A stretch of DNA of 10,566 bases from Methanomassiliicoccaceae archaeon (GTDB lineage: Archaea; Thermoplasmatota; Thermoplasmata; Methanomassiliicoccales; Methanomethylophilaceae), in assembly GCA_016282555.1 (NCBI GenBank), contig JAEEKU010000002.1, positions 1-10,566 of the forward strand, given 5' to 3'. Each line of letters begins with the position of its first letter. Position 1 is the stretch's first letter. The notes below the pieces were generated by a model. It saw only the letters and a program-made list of their open reading frames with translations, had not been told where the DNA came from and did not search any database. Made by a program: the position numbers and the translations under genes. Positions 6,775-10,566 of this stretch are shown one piece after another.

Positions 6775-6930
6775 TCAGGTTAAGACTTTTTCGTAGAGCA
6801 GAATCCCGATGATCAGGATCGCTCCCAGAATGAGCATTGAATAAGCTGCAATCCACGTGATCGTGAAGACCCTTCTGAGTTTCTTAGGATCTTCTTTGAT
6901 CTCGTCGATGCGCTCATCCAATGATTTCAT
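6775..6930 (-). CDS. 51-residue single-pass membrane protein at the end of the atp operon
   Basis: The product begins with a charged segment (MKSLDERIDEIKEDPKKLRR, residues 1-20), then one long hydrophobic helix of about 25 residues (22-46, rich in Ile, Leu and Ala), and ends LLYEKVLT. The helix is preceded by basic residues, so by the positive-inside rule the N-terminus is likely cytoplasmic. Two starts exist: the ATG at 6936 overlaps the atpD stop as ATGA but has AAGGA directly against it; the ATG at 6930 has AAGGA six bases upstream and is preferred. It is the last gene before the terminator. Methanosarcina operons also end with a small gene (ahaG) after the D subunit gene, but I cannot show homology. 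It may be an ATPase accessory or assembly factor, or an unrelated gene riding on the operon. Confidence 0.78.
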   Translation of the reverse strand: MKSLDERIDEIKEDPKKLRRVFTITWIAAYSMLILGAILIIGILLYEKVLT

Positions 6931-6932
6931 GC

Positions 6933-7553
6933 TCATTCCTTCTTCAAGTGTTTGAGACGGGTGGTGTTCTCCCTTTCCATCTCTTCGAGGCTGAACTTGA
7001 CGAATCTCTCGGATTCCTGAAGCTCGGGGATGATCTTGAATTCCAGAGCGTTGACTCTTCTTTTGGTCTTCTCGATCTCGTCCAGAAGCTTCTTCATCGT
7101 CGTTTCGACCTCTGCGGCGCGGACGATGGTGTCGAGAAGCTTCTCGAACGCCATAGCCGCGTCTTCGATGTAGGAGGAGGTGGTGATGACGCCGTACCCC
7201 CTGTCTGTGATTTTGGTGTGTATCCTCTCGGCTTCGACCTTGGGAACCATCATTCCCATGATGCTCTTGCTGCTCAGCTTCACCTGGGGATCCGCTTTGA
7301 GAGCGTAAGCCGCGGACTTTACGGCGATCTCTCCCTTGACCGTTGTGGCGATATTGATTTTCTCCATTGCCGAATCGTAGTCGGAGGATACTCCCGCACG
7401 CATCTGTTTGTCTTTCTCCATCACTTCGAAGAACTCGATGATGAGACCGTCTCTCTTCATCTTCAGGACCTTGTGGCCTCCCTGGGTCAGTTTGATCTTG
7501 CTCTTCAGCTGGAGCAGCACCGAACGGTTGGGGGTGACATCGTGAGCTCCCAT
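6933..7553 (-). CDS. atpD: A-type ATP synthase subunit D (central stalk)
   Basis: The product is 206 residues, close to the usual 200-215 for archaeal subunit D. Subunit D is the long coiled-coil rotor shaft that turns inside the A3B3 head and couples ATP synthesis to rotation of the membrane ring. Evidence is the N-terminal NRSVLLQLKSKIKLTQGG (9-26), the glycine-bearing mid-region, and the C-terminal signature TKRRVNALEFKIIPEL, with predominantly helical, heptad-like sequence at both ends. The ATG at 7553 is chosen because AAGGAGTGATC precedes it at normal spacing; an in-frame GTG at 7562 would add three residues but lies inside that site. The gene follows atpB by five bases and is followed by a small membrane-protein gene after two bases. 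The name atpD here is the archaeal A-type subunit, not the bacterial F1 beta gene. Confidence 0.95.
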   Translation of the reverse strand: MGAHDVTPNRSVLLQLKSKIKLTQGGHKVLKMKRDGLIIEFFEVMEKDKQMRAGVSSDYDSAMEKINIATTVKGEIAVKSAAYALKADPQVKLSSKSIMGMMVPKVEAERIHTKITDRGYGVITTSSYIEDAAMAFEKLLDTIVRAAEVETTMKKLLDEIEKTKRRVNALEFKIIPELQESERFVKFSLEEMERENTTRLKHLKKE

Positions 7554-7556
7554 AGG

Positions 7557-7567
7557 GATCACTCCTT
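7557..7567 (-). promoter_or_regulatory. Shine-Dalgarno of atpD overlapping the atpB stop
   Basis: The minus strand reads AAGGAGTGATC, near-consensus to the 16S 3' end. The TGA inside it is the atpB stop codon. Ribosomes finishing atpB therefore end on the site that starts atpD, which suggests translational coupling and fixes the start at 7553. Confidence 0.75.
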
Positions 7568-8941
7568 CTTAGGCATGTACTTCTCGATGTACTTACGGCC
7601 GATCTTGGTGATCTGCTCGAGGTCGAGAGTGGTGAACAGCTCCCATCCCAGGTCGAGGGTCTGCTCGATGGAACGGTCCTCCTCCGCGCCCTGGCGGACG
7701 AAGCGGTCCTCGAACACGTCGGCGAAGTCCAGAAGCTTCCTGTCCATCTCCGAGAGGGAATCCTTACCGACGATAGCCACCAGTCCGCGGAGATCTTTAC
7801 CCTCCGCATACGCGGCGTAGAGCTGGTCGGACACTCCTTTGTGGTCCTCACGGGTCTTGCCCTCTCCGGTACCTCCTCCCATAAGCCTGCTCAGGGACGA
7901 GGACACGTTGATCGGCGGGTAGATGCCGTTTCTGTGAAGGTCCATGGACAGAACGATCTGTCCCTCGGTGATGGAACCGGACAGGGCGGGAAGCGGGTGG
8001 GTGATGTCTCCTCCGGGCATGGACAGGATGGGGATCTGGGTGATCGATCCCTTCTTCCCTTTGATCCTTCCCGCACGCTCGTAGAGCTGGGCGAGGTCGG
8101 TGTACATGTAACCGGGGTAACCGCGCCTTCCGGGCACTTCCTCACGGGCGGCTCCGATCTGACGGAGAGCCTCGCAGTAATTGGTGATGTCGGTCATGAT
8201 GACCAGCACCTGCATCCCGAGGTCGAACGCCATGTACTCCGCAGTGGTGAGACCGAGACGGGGAGTCAGGGTACGCTCGACGGCAGGGTCGTCCGCGAGG
8301 TTCAGGAAGACCACAGCGTTCTTCAGAGCGCCGGTCCTCTCGAACTCCTTCATGAACATCTGCTTCTCCTCGTTGGTGATACCCATGGCGATGAACACGA
8401 CGGCGAACTCCTCGTTCTCTCCGCGGACCTTGGCCTGCCTGGCGATCTGAAGCGCGATCTCGTTGTGGGGAAGTCCCGACGCGGAGAAAATAGGCAGCTT
8501 CTGACCCCTGACCAGGGTGTTCATTCCGTCGATGGTGGAGATTCCGGTCTGGATGAAATCGGAAGGGCTGTCCCTCGCCCAGGGGTTGATGGCCGCTCCC
8601 AGGATCTCACGCTCGTCCTCGGGGACGATCTCCGCTCCTCCGTCGAGGGGCTTTCCGGATCCGGAGAGGATCCTTCCGAGCATGTCCCTGGAGACGGGCA
8701 TCTTCATGGTCTCGCCGAGGAAGCGCACGGATGCGTCCTTGTCGATACCGGAGGTGCCTTCGAACACCTGGACGACGACGATGTCGCCGGAGGAGTCCAG
8801 GACCTGACCCCTTCTCATGGAGCCGTCGGAGAGCCTGATGTTGACCATCTCCTTGTATCCCACGGGCTCCGTGTTCTTGACGTACACGAGAGGTCCGGCG
8901 ATCTGGGAGATCGTCTTGTACTCTTTGGAAATGTCTGCCAT
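7559..8941 (-). CDS. atpB: A-type ATP synthase subunit B (non-catalytic head subunit)
   Basis: The product is 460 residues, normal for the family. Three B subunits alternate with three A subunits in the A1 head; B binds nucleotide only in a regulatory, non-catalytic way. Seen are the N-terminal KEYKTISQIAGPLVYV, the central FSASGLPHNEIALQIARQ in place of a true P-loop, GYMYTDLAQLYERAGR, and the C-terminal GMGGGTGEGKTREDHK-like region and LGWELFTTL. The start at ATG 8941 (MADISKEY) is preferred over GTG 8950, which would sit one base from the GGAG site. The gap to atpA is five bases. The Walker-A-like GGTGEGKT near the C-terminus corresponds to a normal family segment and is not a nucleotide-binding loop. 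The archaeal name atpB is not the bacterial F0 a-subunit gene. Confidence 0.96.
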   Translation of the reverse strand: MADISKEYKTISQIAGPLVYVKNTEPVGYKEMVNIRLSDGSMRRGQVLDSSGDIVVVQVFEGTSGIDKDASVRFLGETMKMPVSRDMLGRILSGSGKPLDGGAEIVPEDEREILGAAINPWARDSPSDFIQTGISTIDGMNTLVRGQKLPIFSASGLPHNEIALQIARQAKVRGENEEFAVVFIAMGITNEEKQMFMKEFERTGALKNAVVFLNLADDPAVERTLTPRLGLTTAEYMAFDLGMQVLVIMTDITNYCEALRQIGAAREEVPGRRGYPGYMYTDLAQLYERAGRIKGKKGSITQIPILSMPGGDITHPLPALSGSITEGQIVLSMDLHRNGIYPPINVSSSLSRLMGGGTGEGKTREDHKGVSDQLYAAYAEGKDLRGLVAIVGKDSLSEMDRKLLDFADVFEDRFVRQGAEEDRSIEQTLDLGWELFTTLDLEQITKIGRKYIEKYMPKKE

Positions 8942-8945
8942 GATA

Positions 8946-8955
8946 ATCACGCTCC
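8946..8955 (-). promoter_or_regulatory. Shine-Dalgarno of atpB overlapping the atpA stop
   Basis: GGAGCGTGAT on the minus strand resembles GGAGGTGAT and contains the TGA stop of atpA. It lies just upstream of ATG 8941, repeating the arrangement at the atpB-atpD junction. Confidence 0.6.
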
Positions 8956-10566
8956 AAGTTCCGCGAACTGGGTGTCCATGTCCGCGTCGACTCCGGCAAG
9001 CTCCTCGTCCACGTTGTCCTCGTACTTGGCCTGGTTGAACCTGGTCCTGACGGGGAGGTGCACGATCTTGTCGACCTGCGCTCCGGAGGCCAGGGCCTTG
9101 TCCGCGAGGTCGGAGTACTTCTTGATCAGAGTCAGCATCTTGTACTGCCTCGCGAGGGGGCAGTAGCAGTCGACGGGGTGGTAGGCGTTCTGCTGGAGGA
9201 AGATCTCACGGATCATCTTGGCGATCTCGAGGGTGACCTTCTGCTCGTCGGGCAGGGAGTCGGAACCGACCATCTGCACGACCTCCTGAAGCTCCGCCTC
9301 CCTCTGGAGGGTCTTCATGGCCCAAGCCTTCAGGACGGGGAAGTCCTCTGCGACGTTCTCCTTGAACCACTCCAGGAGCTGCCTGTCGTACATGGTGTAC
9401 GAGGTCAGCCAGTTGATGGTGGGGAAGTGCCTCCTCTCCCTCAGCTTGGTGTCCAGCGCCCAGAAGACACGGACGATACGGAGGGTGTTCTGCGTGACCG
9501 GCTCGGACAGGTCTCCTCCGGGAGGAGAGACGGCCCCGATGACGGAGACGGACCCGTCCTTGCCGCAGAGGGCCTTGGCACGGGCGGCACGCTCGTAGAA
9601 CTCGGAGAGACGGCCGGCGAGGTACGCGGGGTATCCCTCCTCTCCAGGCATCTCTTCCAGCCTGGAGGAGATCTCACGCATGGCCTCGGCCCACCTGGAG
9701 GTGGAGTCGGCCATGAGGGCGACGTTGTAGCCCATGTCCCTGAAGTACTCGGCTATGGTCATCCCGGTATAGACAGAAGCCTCACGGGCGGCCACAGGCA
9801 TGTTGGACGTGTTGGCGATGAGGACGGTCCTCTTCATCAGGGACTCGCCGGTCCTGGGGTCCTTCAGCTCGGGGAACTCGGTAAGGACCTCGGTCATCTC
9901 GTTTCCACGCTCTCCGCATCCGATGTAGACCACTATGTCGGCATCGGAGTACTTGGCTAGCGACTGCTGGGTGACGGTCTTCCCGGTTCCGAACGCCCCG
10001 GGGATGGCCGCCGCGCCTCCCTTGGCCAGGGGGAACATCGTGTCGAGGACGCGAAGTCCGGTGACCAGGGGTATGTCGGGCTGGTACTTCTCGGAGACCG
10101 GCCTGGGGTTACGAACGGGCCAATACTGGATCATGGGGACGTCCTTCCCGCCGATGACGGCGACGGTCTCGTCGATGGTGAAGGACCCGCCGTTTATCTT
10201 CTCGACCTTGGCGTTGACGATGCCGATGGGGACCAGGATCTTGTGGGACACGGGCCCCTCCTGGACGGTCCCGATGACCTCTCCCTGGGAGACGACGTCG
10301 CCGACCTTGGCGGTGGGCACGAAGTCCCATTTCTTGCTGTGATCAAGTCCAGGGGCGGAGACTCCGCGGTAGATGAAGTCGCCCATTTTCTCCCTAAGGA
10401 TGGGGAGAGGCCTCTGGATTCCGTCGTAGACGGAGGTCAGAAGCCCGGGGCCGAGCTCGACGGAGAGGGGCCTGCCAGTGTTGGTGACGGGCTCTCCGGG
10501 TTTTATACCGTCGGTATCTTCGTAAACCTGGATGATAGAGTACTCGCCGACGATCTTGATGACCTC
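8947..10566 (-). CDS. atpA: A-type ATP synthase catalytic subunit A (5' end beyond window)
   Basis: The frame gives 539 residues and is still open at the right edge, entering as IVGEYSIIQVYEDTDGIKPG, so roughly 30-40 N-terminal residues are missing; the ATG at 10386 is internal. Subunit A hydrolyses or makes ATP at the A-B interfaces of the A1 head. Seen in order: the beta-barrel and the family-specific non-homologous region up to about fragment residue 130, the P-loop GAFGTGKT (190-197; 9976-9999), the GERGNEM motif, DSTSRWAEAMREISSRLEEMPGEEGYP, SPPGGDLSEPVTQ, and the C-terminal helical domain (NAYHPVDCYCPL). The P-loop has Ala and Thr where characterised archaeal enzymes have Pro and Ser (GPFGSGKT). 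There is no intein at the P-loop, a site occupied in Thermoplasma acidophilum and Pyrococcus. It heads the visible part of the operon atpA-atpB-atpD. Confidence 0.97.
   Translation of the reverse strand, partial: EVIKIVGEYSIIQVYEDTDGIKPGEPVTNTGRPLSVELGPGLLTSVYDGIQRPLPILREKMGDFIYRGVSAPGLDHSKKWDFVPTAKVGDVVSQGEVIGTVQEGPVSHKILVPIGIVNAKVEKINGGSFTIDETVAVIGGKDVPMIQYWPVRNPRPVSEKYQPDIPLVTGLRVLDTMFPLAKGGAAAIPGAFGTGKTVTQQSLAKYSDADIVVYIGCGERGNEMTEVLTEFPELKDPRTGESLMKRTVLIANTSNMPVAAREASVYTGMTIAEYFRDMGYNVALMADSTSRWAEAMREISSRLEEMPGEEGYPAYLAGRLSEFYERAARAKALCGKDGSVSVIGAVSPPGGDLSEPVTQNTLRIVRVFWALDTKLRERRHFPTINWLTSYTMYDRQLLEWFKENVAEDFPVLKAWAMKTLQREAELQEVVQMVGSDSLPDEQKVTLEIAKMIREIFLQQNAYHPVDCYCPLARQYKMLTLIKKYSDLADKALASGAQVDKIVHLPVRTRFNQAKYEDNVDEELAGVDADMDTQFAELGA

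Noticed and set aside
7853..7876. GGTGEGKT, a Walker-A-like match in AtpB
   Set aside because: It lies in the C-terminal part of the B subunit where the family normally has a Gly-rich GKTR segment; the true nucleotide-site region is the SGLPHNE loop.
7841..9166. Long plus-strand open frames opposite atpB and atpA (441 and 300 codons at 7841-9166 and 9058-9960)
   Set aside because: They are mirror frames of highly conserved ATPase genes in GC-rich DNA, with Gly/His/Asp/Leu-rich composition and no start signals.
9976..9999. Intein at the AtpA P-loop
   Set aside because: This is a known intein insertion site in Thermoplasma acidophilum and Pyrococcus, but the motif here is continuous.

Overview
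This window looks like archaeal chromosome. The right-hand third carries genes for an A-type (archaeal) ATP synthase. Every other convincing gene is an accessory surface or toxin-type gene. A-type ATPase subunits, Shine-Dalgarno sites close to GGAGGTGATC, TATA-like promoter boxes and a very large YGGG-repeat surface protein with an InlB-like (Listeria-Bacteroides) module together suggest a host-associated Thermoplasmatota methanogen, for example Methanomassiliicoccales/Methanomethylophilaceae. That placement is inference; no rRNA or methanogenesis gene is present to confirm it.

Layout from left to right. Positions 1-4362 (minus strand) are one uninterrupted reading frame of 1454 codons that starts at 4362 and runs off the left edge. 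It encodes a secreted adhesin-like protein with a signal peptide, an InlB-like module and about 14 glycine-rich '(V/I)-Y/F-G-G-G' repeats of probable beta-helix type. The plus-strand open frames in this stretch are shadows of it. Positions 4363-4847 are a divergent intergenic region with a good plus-strand promoter, a possible minus-strand promoter and an AT-rich inverted repeat. Positions 4848-6047 (plus) encode a 399-residue secreted protein with a probable Ig-like (He_PIG-type) segment, followed by a hairpin plus T-tract terminator. Positions 6200-6556 (plus) encode a Doc/Fic-fold protein without a visible antitoxin. Its normal N-terminus appears to be displaced by a one-base frameshift. 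Positions 6474-6677 (minus) may be a small or broken gene that collides tail-to-tail with the Doc gene.

From 6775 to the right edge, all on the minus strand, lie four closely packed genes of the ATP synthase operon: atpA (5' end beyond the window), atpB, atpD and a 51-residue single-pass membrane protein. A GC-rich hairpin followed by a T-rich tract ends the operon. At all three junctions the Shine-Dalgarno sequence overlaps or abuts the upstream stop codon, which suggests translational coupling. A, B and D form the catalytic hexamer and central rotor stalk of the A1 sector; the membrane ring, stator and remaining stalk subunits must be encoded upstream, outside the window.

The accessory half (1-6700) is visibly more AT-rich in parts than the atp genes, especially around 2000-4200 and in the Doc gene. 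This fits a variable, possibly mosaic or acquired, region next to a conserved core operon.
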